Assembly: GCA_940337035.1 (NCBI GenBank)
Contig: CALNHX010002295.1
Location: 120,718 to 184,717, forward strand
Direction of reading: 5' to 3'
Length of the DNA: 64,000 nt
DNA from: Agriotes lineatus
Taxonomy: Eukaryota > Arthropoda > Insecta > Coleoptera > Elateridae
This document shows positions 31,550 through 44,084 of the stretch, one piece after another; within the stretch, counting starts at the first letter, position 1; the number at the start of each line of letters is the position of its first letter. Position numbers and translations under genes: made by a program. A model generated the notes under the pieces. It ran no database searches. It was not told the DNA's origin and worked only from the letters and a program-made list of their open reading frames with translations.

Positions 31550-34500
31550 GACCTTTGGTGACCTTTGGTGACCTTTGGTGATCTTTGGGGTGACCTTTGG
31601 TGCTTTGGGGTGACCTTTGGTGACCTTTGGTGACCTTTGGTGACCTTTGGGGTGACCTTTGGTGACCTTTGACCTTTGGTGACCTTTGGGGTGACCTTTG
31701 GTGACCTTTGGTGACCTTTGGGGTGACCTTTGGTGACCTTTGAGGTGACCTTTGGTGACCTTTGAGGTGACCTTTGGTGACCTTTGGGGTGACCTTTGGT
31801 GACCTTTGGGGTGACCTTGGTGACCTTTGGGGTGACCTTTGGCGACCTTTGGTGACCTTTGGTGACCTTTGGTGACCTTTGGGGTGAACCTTGGTGACCT
31901 TTGGTGCCTTTGGGTGACCTTTGGTGACCTTTGGGGTGACCTTGGGTGACCTTTGGGGTGACCTTTGGTGACCTTTGGTGACCTTTGGTGACCCTTGGGG
32001 TGACCTTTGGTGACCTTTGGGGTGACCTTTGGTAACCTTTGGGGTGACCTTTGGTGACCTTTGGGGTGACCTTTGGTGAGCTTTGGTGACCTTTGGTGAC
32101 CTTTGGTGACCTTTTGGGTGACCTTTGGTGACCTTTGGTGACCTTTGGGGTGACCTTTGGTGACCTTTGAGGTGACCTTTGGTGACCTTTGGGGTGCCCT
32201 TTGGTGACCTTTGGGGTGACCTTTGGTGACTTTTGGGGTGACCTTTGGTGACCTTGGTGACCTTTGGGGTGACCTTTGGTGACCTTTGGTGACCTTTGGT
32301 GACCTTTGGTTACCTTTGGTGACCTTTGGTGACCTTTGGGGTGACGTTTGGTGACCTTTGGTGACCTTTGGTGACCTTTGGTAACCTTTGGGGTGACCTT
32401 TGGTGACCTTTGGTGACATTTGGGGTGACCTTTGGTGACCTTTGAGGTGACCTTTGGTGACCTTTGGGGTGACTTTGGTGACCTTTGGGGTGACCTTTGG
32501 TGACCTTTGGGGTGACCTTTGGTGACCTTTGGGGTGACCTTTGGTGACCTTTGGTGACCTTTGGGGTGACTTTGGTGACCTTTGGGTGACCTTTGGTGAC
32601 CTTTGGGTGACCTTTGGTGACCTTTGGTGACCTTTGGTGACCTTTGGTGACCTTTGGGGTGACATTTGGTGACCTTTGGGGTGACCTTTGGTGACCTTTG
32701 GGGTGACCTTTGGTGACCTTTGGTGACCTTTGGGGTGACCTTTGGTGACCTTTGGGGTGACCTTTGGTGACCTTTGGGGTGACCTTTGGTGACCTTTGGT
32801 GACCTTTGGTGACCTTTGGTGACCTTTGGGGTGACATTTGGTGACCTTTGGGGTGACTTTGGTGACCTTTGGTGACCTTTGGGGTGACCTTTGGTGACCT
32901 TTGGGGTGACCTTTGGTGACCTTGGGGTGACCTTTGGTGACCTTTGGTGACCTTTGGTGACCTTTGGTGACCTTTGGTGACCTTTGGTGACCTTTGGTGA
33001 CCTTTGGGGTGAGCTTTGGTGACCTTTGGTGACCTTTGGTGACCTTTGGGGTGACCTTTGGTGACCTTTGGTGACCTTTGGTGACCTTTGGTGACCTTTG
33101 GTGACCTTTGGGGTGAGCTTTGGTGACCTTTGGTGACCTTTGGTGACCTTTGGGGTGACCTTTGGTGACCTTTGGTGACCTTTGGTGACCTTTGGTGACC
33201 TTTGGGGTAACCTTTGTGACCTTTGGTGACCTTTGGTGACCTTTGGTGACCTTTGGTGACCTTTGGTGACCTTTGGTGACTTTTGGGGTGACCTTTGTGA
33301 CCTTTGGGGTGACCTTTGGTGACCTTTGGGGTGACCTTTGGTGACTTTGGTGACTTTGGGGTGACCTTTGGTGACTTTTGGGGGTGACCTTTGGTGACCT
33401 TTGGTGACCTTTGGAGTGACCTTTGGTGACCTTTGGGTGACCTTTGGTGACCTTTGGTGACCTTGGGGTGACCTTTGGTGACCTTTGGTGACCTTTGGGG
33501 TGACCTTTGGTGACCTTTGAGGTGACCTTTGGTGACCTTTGTTGACCTTTGCTGACCTTTGGTGACCTTTGGGGTGACCTTTGGTGACCTTTGGGGTGAC
33601 CTTTGGTGACCTTTGGTGACCTTTGGTGACCTTTGGTGACCTTTGGAGTGACCTTTGGTGACCTTTGGGGGTGACCTTTGGTGACCTTTGAGTTGACCTT
33701 TGGTGACCTTTGTTGACCTATGGTGACCTTTGGTGACCTTTGGGGTGACCTTTGGTGACCTTTGGGGTGACCTTTGGTGACCTTTGAGTTGACCTTTGGT
33801 GACCTTTGTTGACCTATGGTGACCTTTGGTGACCTTTGGGGTGACCTTTGGTGACCTTTGGGGTGACCTTGGTGACCTTTGGTGACCTTTGGTGACCTTT
33901 GGTGACCTTTGGGTGACCGTTGGTGACCTTTGGTGACCTTTGGGGTGACCTTTGGTGACCTTTGAGGTGACCTTTGGTGACCTTTGTTGACCTATGGTGA
34001 CCTTTGGTGACCTTTGGGGTGACCGTTGTTGACCTATGGTGACCTTTGGTGACCTTTGGGGTGACCGTTGGTGACCTTTGGTGACCTTTGGGGTGATCTT
34101 TGGTGACCTTTGGGGTGACCTTTGGTGACCTTTGTTGACATTTGGTGACCTTTGGTGACCTTTGGGGTGACCTTTGGTGACCTTTGATGACCTTTGGTGA
34201 CCTTTGGTGACCTTTGGGGTGACCGTTGGTGACCTTTGGTGACCTTTGGGGTGACCTTTGGTGACCTTTGGTGACCTTTGGGGTGACCTTTGGTGACCTT
34301 TGGTGACCTTTGGTGACCTTTGGTGACCTTTGGGGTGACCGTTGGTGACCTTTGGTGACCTTTGGGGTGACCTTTGGTGACCTTTGAGGTGACCTTTGGT
34401 GACCTTTGGGGTGACTTTTGGTGACCTTTGGGGTGACCCTTGGTGACCTTTGGGGTGACCTTTGGTGACCTTTGGTGACCTTTGGTGACCTTTGTGACCT

Positions 34501-35300
34501 TTGGGGTGACCTTTGGTGACCTTTGGGGTGACCTTTGGTGACCTTTGGTGACCTTTGGTGACCTTTGGTGACCTTTGGTGACCTTTGGGGGTGACCTTGG
34601 TGACCTTTGGTGACCTTTGGGGGTGACCTTTGGTGACCTTTGGGATGACCTTTGGTGACCTTTGGTGACCTTTGGTGACCTTTGTGACCTTTGGTGACCT
34701 TTGGGGTGACCTTTGGGGACCTTTGGGGTGACCTTTGGTGACCTTTGGTGACCTTTGGGGTGACCTTTGGTGACCTTTGAGGTGACCTTTGGTGACCTTT
34801 GGTGACGTTTGGTGCACTTTGGTGACCTTTGGGGTGACCTTTGGTGACCTTTGGGGTGACCTTTGGTGACCTTTGGTGACCTTTGGGGTGACCTTTGGTG
34901 ACCTTTGGTGACCTTTGGGGTGACCTTTGGTGACCTTTGGGGTGACCTTTGGTGACCTTTGGGGTGACCTTTGGTGACCTTTGGGGTGACCTTTGGTGAC
35001 CTTTGGTGACCTTTGGTGACCTTTGGTGACCTTTGGGGTGACCTTTGGTAACCTTTGGTGACCTTTGGTGACCTTTGGTGTCCTTTGGTGACCTTTGGTG
35101 ACCTTTGGTGACCTTTGGGGTGCCCTTTGGTGACCTTTGGTAACCTTTGGTGACCTTTGGTGACCTTTGGGGTGACCTTTGGTGACCTTTGGTGACCTTT
35201 GGGGTGACCTTTGGTGACCTTTGGTGACCTTTGGTGAGCTTTGGTGACCTTGGTGACCTTTGGGGTGACCTTTGGTGACCTTTGGGGTGACTTTTTGTGA
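31550..35300. repeat. Indel-rich stretch of the minisatellite
   Basis: Units here often lack one or more bases (GACCTTGG, TTTGACC, GGTGCTTTGGGG, TTTGTGACC), unlike the array on either side. The related block at about 38.6-41.7 kb keeps full-length units at corresponding places. It could be uncorrected read error or real decay. Confidence 0.65.
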
Positions 35301-37791
35301 CCTTTGGTGACCTTTGGTGACTTTTGGTGACCTTTGGGGTGACCTTTGGTGACCTTTGGTGAGCTTTGGGGTGACCTTTGGTGACCTTTGAGGTGACCTT
35401 TGGTGATCTTTGGGGTGACCTTTGGTGACCTTTGGAGTGACCTTTGGTGACCTTTGGGGTGACCTTTGGTGACCTTTGGTGACCTTTGGTGACCTTTGGT
35501 GACCTTTAGGGTGACCTTTGGTGACCTTTGGTGACCTTTGGGGTGACCTTTGGTGACCTTTGAGGTGACCTTTGGTGACCTTTGGGGTGACCTTTTCTGA
35601 CCTTTGGGGTGACCTTTGGTGACCTTTGGGGTGACCTTTGGTGACCTTTGGTGACCTTTGGTAACCTTTGGTGACCTTTGGGGTGACCTTTGGTGACCTT
35701 TGATGACCTTTGTGGTGACCATTGGTGACCTTTGGGGTGACCTTTGGTGACCTTTGGGGTAACCTTTGGTGACCTTTGGTGACCTTTGGTGACCTTTGGT
35801 GACCTTTGGGGTGACCTTTGGTGACCTTTGGGGTGACCTTTGGTGACCTTTGGTGACCTTTGGGGTGACCTTTGGTGACCTTTGGGGTGACCTTTGGTGA
35901 CCTTTGGGGTGACCTTTGGTGACCTTTGGTGACCTTTGGGGTGACCTTTGGTGACCTTTGGTGACCTTTGGTGACCTTTGGTGACCTTTGGGGTGACCTT
36001 CGGTGACCTTTGGTGACTTTTGGGGTGACCTTTGGTGACCTTTGGGGTGACCTTTGGTGACCGTTGGGGTGACCTTTGGTGAAATTTGGGGTGACCTTTG
36101 GTGACCTTTGGTGACCTTTGGTGACCTTTGGTGACCTTTGGGGTAACCTTTGGTGACCTTTGGGGTGACCTTTGGTGACCTTTGGGGTGACCTTTGGTGA
36201 CCTTTGGTGACCTTTGGTGACCTTTGGTGACCTTTGGGGTGACCTTTGGTGACCTTTGGGGTGACCTTTGGTGACCTTTGGTGACCTTTGGTGACCTTTG
36301 GTGACCTTTGGAGTGACCTTTGGTGACCTTTGGGGTGACCTTTGGTGACCTTTGGTGACCTTTGGGGTGACCTTTGGTGACCTTTGGTGACCTTTGGGGT
36401 GACCTTTGGTGACCTTTGTTGACCTTTGGTGACCTTTGGTGACCTTTGGGGTGACCGTTGGTGACCTTTGGTGACCTTTGGGGTGACCTTTGGTGACCTT
36501 TGAGGTGACCTTTGGTGACCTTTGTTGACCTTTGGTGACCTTTGGTGACCTTTGGGGTGACCGTTGGTGACCTTTGGTGACCTTTGGTGACCTTTGGTGA
36601 CCTATGGAGTGACCTTTGGTGACCTTTGGGGTGACCTTTGGTGACCTTTGGTGACCTTTGGGGTGACCTTTGGTGACCTTTGGTGACCTTTGGGGTGACC
36701 TTTGTTGACCTTTGGTGACCTTTGGTGACCTTTGGTGACCTTTGGTGACCTTTGGTGACCTTTGGAGTGACCTTTGGTGACCTTTGGGGTGACCTCTGGT
36801 GACCTTTGGTGACCTTTGTAGTGACCTTTGGGGACCTTTGGTGAGCTTTGCTGACCTTTGGTGACCTTTGGGGTGACCTTTGGTGACCTTTGGTGACCTT
36901 TGGGGTGACCTTTGATGACCTTTGGTGAGCTTTGCTGACTTTTGGTGACCTTTGGGGTGACCTTTGGTGACCTTTGGGGTGACCTTTGGTGACCTTTGGT
37001 GACCTTTGGTGACCTTTGGTGACCTTTGGAGTGACCTTTGGTGACCTTTGGGGTGACCTTTGGTGACCTTTGGTGACCTTTGGGGTGACCTTTGGTGACC
37101 TTTGGTGACCTTTGGGGTGACCTTTGGTGACCTTTGAGGTGACCTTTGGTGACCTTTGTTGACCTTTGGTGACCTTTGGTGACCTTTGGTGACCTTTGGT
37201 GACCTTTGGTAACCTTTGGTGACCTTTGGTGACCTTTGGAGTGACCTTTGGTGACCTTTGGGGTGACCTTTGGTGACCTTTGGTGACCTTTGGGGTGACC
37301 TTTGGTGACCTTTGGTGACCTTTGGGGTGACCTTTGGTGACCTTTGCTGACCTTTGGTGACCTTTGGTGACCTTTGGGGTGACCGTTGGTGACCTTTGGT
37401 GACCTTTGGGGTGACCTTTGGTGACCTTTGAGGTGACCTTTGGTGACCTTTGTTGACCTTTGGTGACCTTTGGTGACCTTTGGGGTGACCGTTGGTGACC
37501 TTTGGTGACCTTTGGGGTGACCTTTGGTGACCTTTGGGGTGACCTTTGGTGACCTTTGTTGACCTTTGGTGACCTTTGGTGACCTTTGGGGTGACCTTTG
37601 GTGACCTTTGTTGACCTTTGGTGACCTTTGGTGACCTTTGGGGTGACCGTTGGTGACCTTTGGTGACCTTTGGGGTGACTTTTGGTGACCTTTGGTGACC
37701 TTTGGGGTGACCTTTGATGACCTTTGGTGACCTTTGGTGACCTTTGGGGTGACCGTTGGTGACCTTTGAGGTGACCTTTGGTGACCTTTGG

Positions 37792-37797
37792 GGTGAC
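37792..37797. other. Putative empty insertion site 2
   Basis: Same junction as at 29542, 8,250 bp further on. The right side carries one 2-bp-shorter unit (GGGGCCC near 37902), then follows the same landmarks and continues into the array that also follows element copy 2 (38181 matches 60065). Confidence 0.8.
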
Positions 37798-40700
37798 CTT
37801 TGGTGACCTTTGAGGTGACCTTTGGTGACCTTTGGGGTGACCTTTGGTGACCTTTGAGGTGACCTTTGGTGACCTTTGAGGTGACCTTTGGTGACCTTTG
37901 GGGCCCTTTGGTGACCTTTGAGGTGACCTTTGGTGACTTTTGGGGTGACCTTTGGTGACCTTTGGGGTGACCCTTGGTGACTTTTGGGGTGACATTTGGT
38001 GACCTTTGGTGACCTTTGGTGACCTTTGGTGACCTTTGGGGTGACCTTTGGTGACCTTTGGGGTGACCTTTGGTGACCTTTGGTGAGCTTTGGTGACCTT
38101 TGGGGGTGACCTTTGGTGACCTTTGGGGTGACCTTTGGTGACCTTTGGTGACCTTTGGGGTGACCTTTGGTGACCTTTGGTCACCTTTGGGGTGACCTTT
38201 GGTGACCTTTGAGGTGACCTTTGGTGACCTTTCTGGTGACCCTTGGTGACCTTTGGGGTGACCTTTGGTGACCTTTGGTGACCTTTGGGGTGACCTTTGG
38301 TGACCTTTGAGGTGACCTTTGGTGACCTTTGGGGTGACCTTTGGTGACCTTTGGTGACCTTTGGGGTGACCTTTGGTGACCTTTGAGGTGACCTTTGGTG
38401 ACCTTTGGGGTGACCTTTGGTGACCTTTGGGGTGACCTTTGGTGACTTTTGGGGTGACCTTTGGTGACCTTTGGTGACCTTTGGGGTGACCTTTGGTGAC
38501 CTTTGGTGACCTTTGGTGACCTTTGGTTACCTTTGGTGACCTTTGGTGACCTTTGGGGTGACGTTTGGTGACCTTTGGTGACCTTTGGTGACCTTTGGTA
38601 ACCTTTGGGGTGACCTTTGGTGACCTTTGGTGACATTTGGGGTGACCTTTGGTGACCTTTGAGGTGACCTTTGGTGACCTTTGGGGTGACCTTTGGTGAC
38701 CTTTGGGGTGACCTTTGGTGACCTTTGGGGTGACCTTTGGTGACCTTTGGGGTGACCTTTGGTGACCTTTGGTGACCTTTGGGGTGACCTTTGGTGACCT
38801 TTGGGGTGACCTTTGGTGACCTTTGGGGTGACCTTTGGTGACCTTTGGTGACCTTTGGTGACCTTTGGTGACCTTTGGGGTGACATTTGGTGACCTTTGG
38901 GGTGACCTTTGGTGACCTTTGGGGTGACCTTTGGTGACCTTTGGTGACCTTTGGGGTGACCTTTGGTGACCTTTGGGGTGACCTTTGGTGACCTTTGGGG
39001 TGACCTTTGGTGACCTTTGGTGACCTTTGGTGACCTTTGGTGACCTTTGGGGTGACATTTGGTGACCTTTGGGGTGACCTTTGGTGACCTTTGGTGACCT
39101 TTGGGGTGACCTTTGGTGACCTTTGGGGTGACCTTTGGTGACCTTTGGGGTGACCTTTGGTGACCTTTGGTGACCTTTGGTGACCTTTGGTGACCTTTGG
39201 TGACCTTTGGTGACCTTTGGTGACCTTTGGGGTGAGCTTTGGTGACCTTTGGTGACCTTTGGTGACCTTTGGGGTGACCTTTGGTGACCTTTGGTGACCT
39301 TTGGTGACCTTTGGTGACCTTTGGTGACCTTTGGGGTGAGCTTTGGTGACCTTTGGTGACCTTTGGTGACCTTTGGGGTGACCTTTGGTGACCTTTGGTG
39401 ACCTTTGGTGACCTTTGGTGACCTTTGGGGTAACCTTTGGTGACCTTTGGTGACCTTTGGTGACCTTTGGTGACCTTTGGTGACCTTTGGTGACCTTTGG
39501 TGACTTTTGGGGTGACCTTTGGTGACCTTTGGGGTGACCTTTGGTGACCTTTGGGGTGACCTTTGGTGACCTTTGGTGACCTTTGGGGTGACCTTTGGTG
39601 ACTTTTGGGGTGACCTTTGGTGACCTTTGGTGACCTTTGGAGTGACCTTTGGTGACCTTTGGGGTGACCTTTGGTGACCTTTGGTGACCTTTGGGGTGAC
39701 CTTTGGTGACCTTTGGTGACCTTTGGGGTGACCTTTGGTGACCTTTGAGGTGACCTTTGGTGACCTTTGTTGACCTTTGCTGACCTTTGGTGACCTTTGG
39801 GGTGACCTTTGGTGACCTTTGGGGTGACCTTTGGTGACCTTTGGTGACCTTTGGTGACCTTTGGTGACCTTTGGAGTGACCTTTGGTGACCTTTGGGGTG
39901 ACCTTTGGTGACCTTTGAGTTGACCTTTGGTGACCTTTGTTGACCTATGGTGACCTTTGGTGACCTTTGGGGTGACCTTTGGTGACCTTTGGGGTGACCT
40001 TTGGTGACCTTTGAGTTGACCTTTGGTGACCTTTGTTGACCTATGGTGACCTTTGGTGACCTTTGGGGTGACCTTTGGTGACCTTTGGGGTGACCTTTGG
40101 TGACCTTTGGTGACCTTTGGTGACCTTTGGTGACCTTTGGGGTGACCGTTGGTGACCTTTGGTGACCTTTGGGGTGACCTTTGGTGACCTTTGAGGTGAC
40201 CTTTGGTGACCTTTGTTGACCTATGGTGACCTTTGGTGACCTTTGGGGTGACCGTTGTTGACCTATGGTGACCTTTGGTGACCTTTGGGGTGACCGTTGG
40301 TGACCTTTGGTGACCTTTGGGGTGATCTTTGGTGACCTTTGGGGTGACCTTTGGTGACCTTTGTTGACATTTGGTGACCTTTGGTGACCTTTGGGGTGAC
40401 CTTTGGTGACCTTTGATGACCTTTGGTGACCTTTGGTGACCTTTGGGGTGACCGTTGGTGACCTTTGGTGACCTTTGGGGTGACCTTTGGTGACCTTTGG
40501 TGACCTTTGGGGTGACCTTTGGTGACCTTTGGTGACCTTTGGTGACCTTTGGTGACCTTTGGGGTGACCGTTGGTGACCTTTGGTGACCTTTGGGGTGAC
40601 CTTTGGTGACCTTTGAGGTGACCTTTGGTGACCTTTGGGGTGACTTTTGGTGACCTTTGGGGTGACCCTTGGTGACCTTTGGGGTGACCTTTGGTGACCT

Positions 40701-43700
40701 TTGGTGACTTTTGGTGACCTTTGGTGACCTTTGGGGTGACCTTTGGTGACCTTTGGGGTGACCTTTGGTGACCTTTGGTGACCTTTGGTGACCTTTGGTG
40801 ACCTTTGGTGACCTTTGGGGGTGACCTTTGGTGACCTTTGGTGACCTTTGGGGGTGACCTTTGGTGACCTTTGGGATGACCTTTGGTGACCTTTGGTGAC
40901 CTTTGGTGACCTTTGGTGACCTTTGGTGACCTTTGGGGTGACCTTTGGGGACCTTTGGGGTGACCTTTGGTGACCTTTGGTGACCTTTGGGGTGACCTTT
41001 GGTGACCTTTGAGGCGACCTTTGGTGACCTTTGGTGACGTTTGGTGCACTTTGGTGACCTTTGGGGTGACCTTTGGTGACCTTTGGGGTGACCTTTGGTG
41101 ACCTTTGGTGACCTTTGGGGTGACCTTTGGTGACCTTTGGTGACCTTTGGGGTGACCTTTGGTGACCTTTGGGGTGACCTTTGGTGACCTTTGGGGTGAC
41201 CTTTGGTGACCTTTGGGGTGACCTTTGGTGACCTTTGGTGACCTTTGGTGACCTTTGGTGACCTTTGGGGTGACCTTTGGTAACCTTTGGTGACCTTTGG
41301 TGACCTTTGGTGTCCTTTGGTGACCTTTGGTGACCTTTGGTGACCTTTGGGGTGCCCTTTGGTGACCTTTGGTAACCTTTGGTGACCTTTGGTGACCTTT
41401 GGGGTGACCTTTGGTGACCTTTGGTGACCTTTGGGGTGACCTTTGGTGACCTTTGGTGACCTTTGGTGAGCTTTGGTGACCTTTGGTGACCTTTGGGGTG
41501 ACCTTTGGTGACCTTTGGGGTGACTTTTTGTGACCTTTGGTGACCTTTGGTGACTTTTGGTGACCTTTGGGGTGACCTTTGGTGACCTTTGGTGAGCTTT
41601 GGGGTGACCTTTGGTGACCTTTGAGGTGACCTTTGGTGATCTTTGGGGTGACCTTTGGTGACCTTTGGAGTGACCTTTGGTGACCTTTGGGGTGACCTTT
41701 GGTGACCTTTGGTGACCTTTGGTGACCTTTGGTGACCTTTAGGGTGACCTTTGGTGACCTTTGGTGACCTTTGGGGTGACCTTTGGTGACCTTTGAGGTG
41801 ACCTTTGGTGACCTTTGGGGTGACCTTTTCTGACCTTTGGGGTGACCTTTGGTGACCTTTGGGGTGACCTTTGGTGACCTTTGGTGACCTTTGGTAACCT
41901 TTGGTGACCTTTGGGGTGACCTTTGGTGACCTTTGATGACCTTTGGGGTGACCATTGGTGACCTTTGGGGTGACCTTTGGTGACCTTTGGGGTAACCTTT
42001 GGTGACCTTTGGTGACCTTTGGTGACCTTTGGTGACCTTTGGGGTGACCTTTGGTGACCTTTGGGGTTACCTTTGGTGACCTTTGGTGACCTTTGGGGTG
42101 ACCTTTGGTGACCTTTGGGGTGACCTTTGGTGACCTTTGGGGTGACCTTTGGTGACCTTTGGTGACCTTTGGGGTGACCTTTGGTGACCTTTGGTGACCT
42201 TTGGTGACCTTTGGTGACCTTTGGGGTGACCTTCGGTGACCTTTGGTGACTTTTGGGGTGACCTTTGGTGACCTTTGGGGTGACCTTTGGTGACCGTTGG
42301 GGTGACCTTTGGTGAAATTTGGGGTGACCTTTGGTGACCTTTGGTGACCTTTGGTGACCTTTGGTGACCTTTGGGGTAACCTTTGGTGACCTTTGGGGTG
42401 ACCTTTGGTGACCTTTGGGGTGACCTTTGGTGACCTTTGGTGACCTTTGGTGACCTTTGGTGACCTTTGGGGTGACCTTTGGTGACCTTTGGGGTGACCT
42501 TTGGTGACCTTTGGTGACCTTTGGTGACCTTTGGTGACCTTTGGAGTGACCTTTGGTGACCTTTGGGGTGACCTTTGGTGACCTTTGGTGACCTTTGGGG
42601 TGACCTTTGGTGACCTTTGGTGACCTTTGGGGTGACCTTTGGTGACCTTTGTTGACCTTTGGTGACCTTTGGTGACCTTTGGGGTGACCGTTGGTGACCT
42701 TTGGTGACCTTTGGGGTGACCTTTGGTGACCTTTGAGGTGACCTTTGGTGACCTTTGTTGACCTTTGGTGACCTTTGGTGACCTTTGGGGTGACCGTTGG
42801 TGACCTTTGGTGACCTTTGGTGACCTTTGGTGACCTATGGAGTGACCTTTGGTGACCTTTGGGGTGACCTTTGGTGACCTTTGGTGACCTTTGGGGTGAC
42901 CTTTGGTGACCTTTGGTGACCTTTGGGGTGACCTTTGTTGACCTTTGGTGACCTTTGGTGACCTTTGGTGACCTTTGGTGACCTTTGTAGTGACCTTTGG
43001 GGACCTTTGGTGACCTTTGGTGACCTTTGGTGACCTTTGTAGTGACCTTTGGAGTGACCTTTGGTGACCTTTGGGGTGACCTCTGGTGACCTTTGGTGAC
43101 CTTTGTAGTGACCTTTGGGGACCTTTGGTGAGCTTTGCTGACCTTTGGTGACCTTTGGGGTGACCTTTGGTGACCTTTGGTGACCTTTGGGGTGACCTTT
43201 GATGACCTTTGGTGAGCTTTGCTGACTTTTGGTGACCTTTGGGGTGACCTTTGGTGACCTTTGGGGTGACCTTTGGTGACCTTTGGTGACCTTTGGTGAC
43301 CTTTGGTGACCTTTGGAGTGACCTTTGGTGACCTTTGGGGTGACCTTTGGTGACCTTTGGTGACCTTTGGGGTGACCTTTGGTGACCTTTGGTGACCTTT
43401 GGGGTGACCTTTGGTGACCTTTGAGGTGACCTTTGGTGACCTTTGTTGACCTTTGGTGACCTTTGGTGACCTTTGGTGACCTTTGGTGACCTTTGGTAAC
43501 CTTTGGTGACCTTTGGTGACCTTTGGAGTGACCTTTGGTGACCTTTGGGGTGACCTTTGGTGACCTTTGGTGACCTTTGGGGTGACCTTTGGTGACCTTT
43601 GGTGACCTTTGGGGTGACCTTTGGTGACCTTTGCTGACCTTTGGTGACCTTTGGTGACCTTTGGGGTGACCGTTGGTGACCTTTGGTGACCTTTGGGGTG

Positions 43701-44078
43701 ACCTTTGGTGACCTTTGAGGTGACCTTTGGTGACCTTTGTTGACCTTTGGTGACCTTTGGTGACCTTTGGGGTGACCGTTGGTGACCTTTGGTGACCTTT
43801 GGGGTGACCTTTGGTGACCTTTGGGGTGACCTTTGGTGACCTTTGTTGACCTTTGGTGACCTTTGGTGACCTTTGGGGTGACCTTTGGTGACCTTTGTTG
43901 ACCTTTGGTGACCTTTGGTGACCTTTGGGGTGACCGTTGGTGACCTTTGGTGACCTTTGGGGTGACTTTTGGTGACCTTTGGTGACCTTTGGGGTGACCT
44001 TTGATGACCTTTGGTGACCTTTGGTGACCTTTGGGGTGACCGTTGGTGACCTTTGAGGTGACCTTTGGTGACCTTTGG

Positions 44079-44084
44079 GGTGAC
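44079..44084. repeat. Target-site duplication, left side of copy 2 (GGTGAC)
   Basis: Same hexamer and context as 704-709; partner at 59674-59679. Confidence 0.8.

Larger units (their letters stand above)
16305..44084. repeat. Minisatellite array between the two element copies (27.8 kb)
   Basis: Continuous array of 10-bp TGACCTTTGG and 12-bp TGACCTTTGGGG/GAGG units, on the order of 2,500 units by length. Each unit holds TGACCT (AGGTCA on the other strand), so direct repeats of that hexamer recur with 4-bp or 6-bp spacers. Rare variants act as landmarks: GGTGCACTT at 26571, 34810 and 41042, and GACCATTGG at 17221, 27468, 35717 and 41950. These reveal higher-order repeats of about 8.25 and 6.23 kb. 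The minus strand has no stop in any frame of the pure unit (decapeptide PKVTKGHQRS), which creates giant meaningless open frames, nearly all with GTG 'starts'. Confidence 0.97.
26571..44084. repeat. Higher-order repeat blocks within the array
   Basis: Blocks beginning at the GGTGCACTT landmark (26571, 34810, 41042) and running through GACCATTGG (27468, 35717, 41950) repeat the same order of rare unit variants. Offsets are about 8.24 kb between the first two and 6.23 kb between the second and third. The third block ends at element copy 2 (44085). The same landmark at 62928, after copy 2, shows the pattern continuing. Confidence 0.85.

Noticed and set aside
16305..44084. Telomeric repeat
   Set aside because: The 10/12-bp unit is not a TTAGG-type telomere repeat, occurs on both sides of internal elements, and shows higher-order structure.
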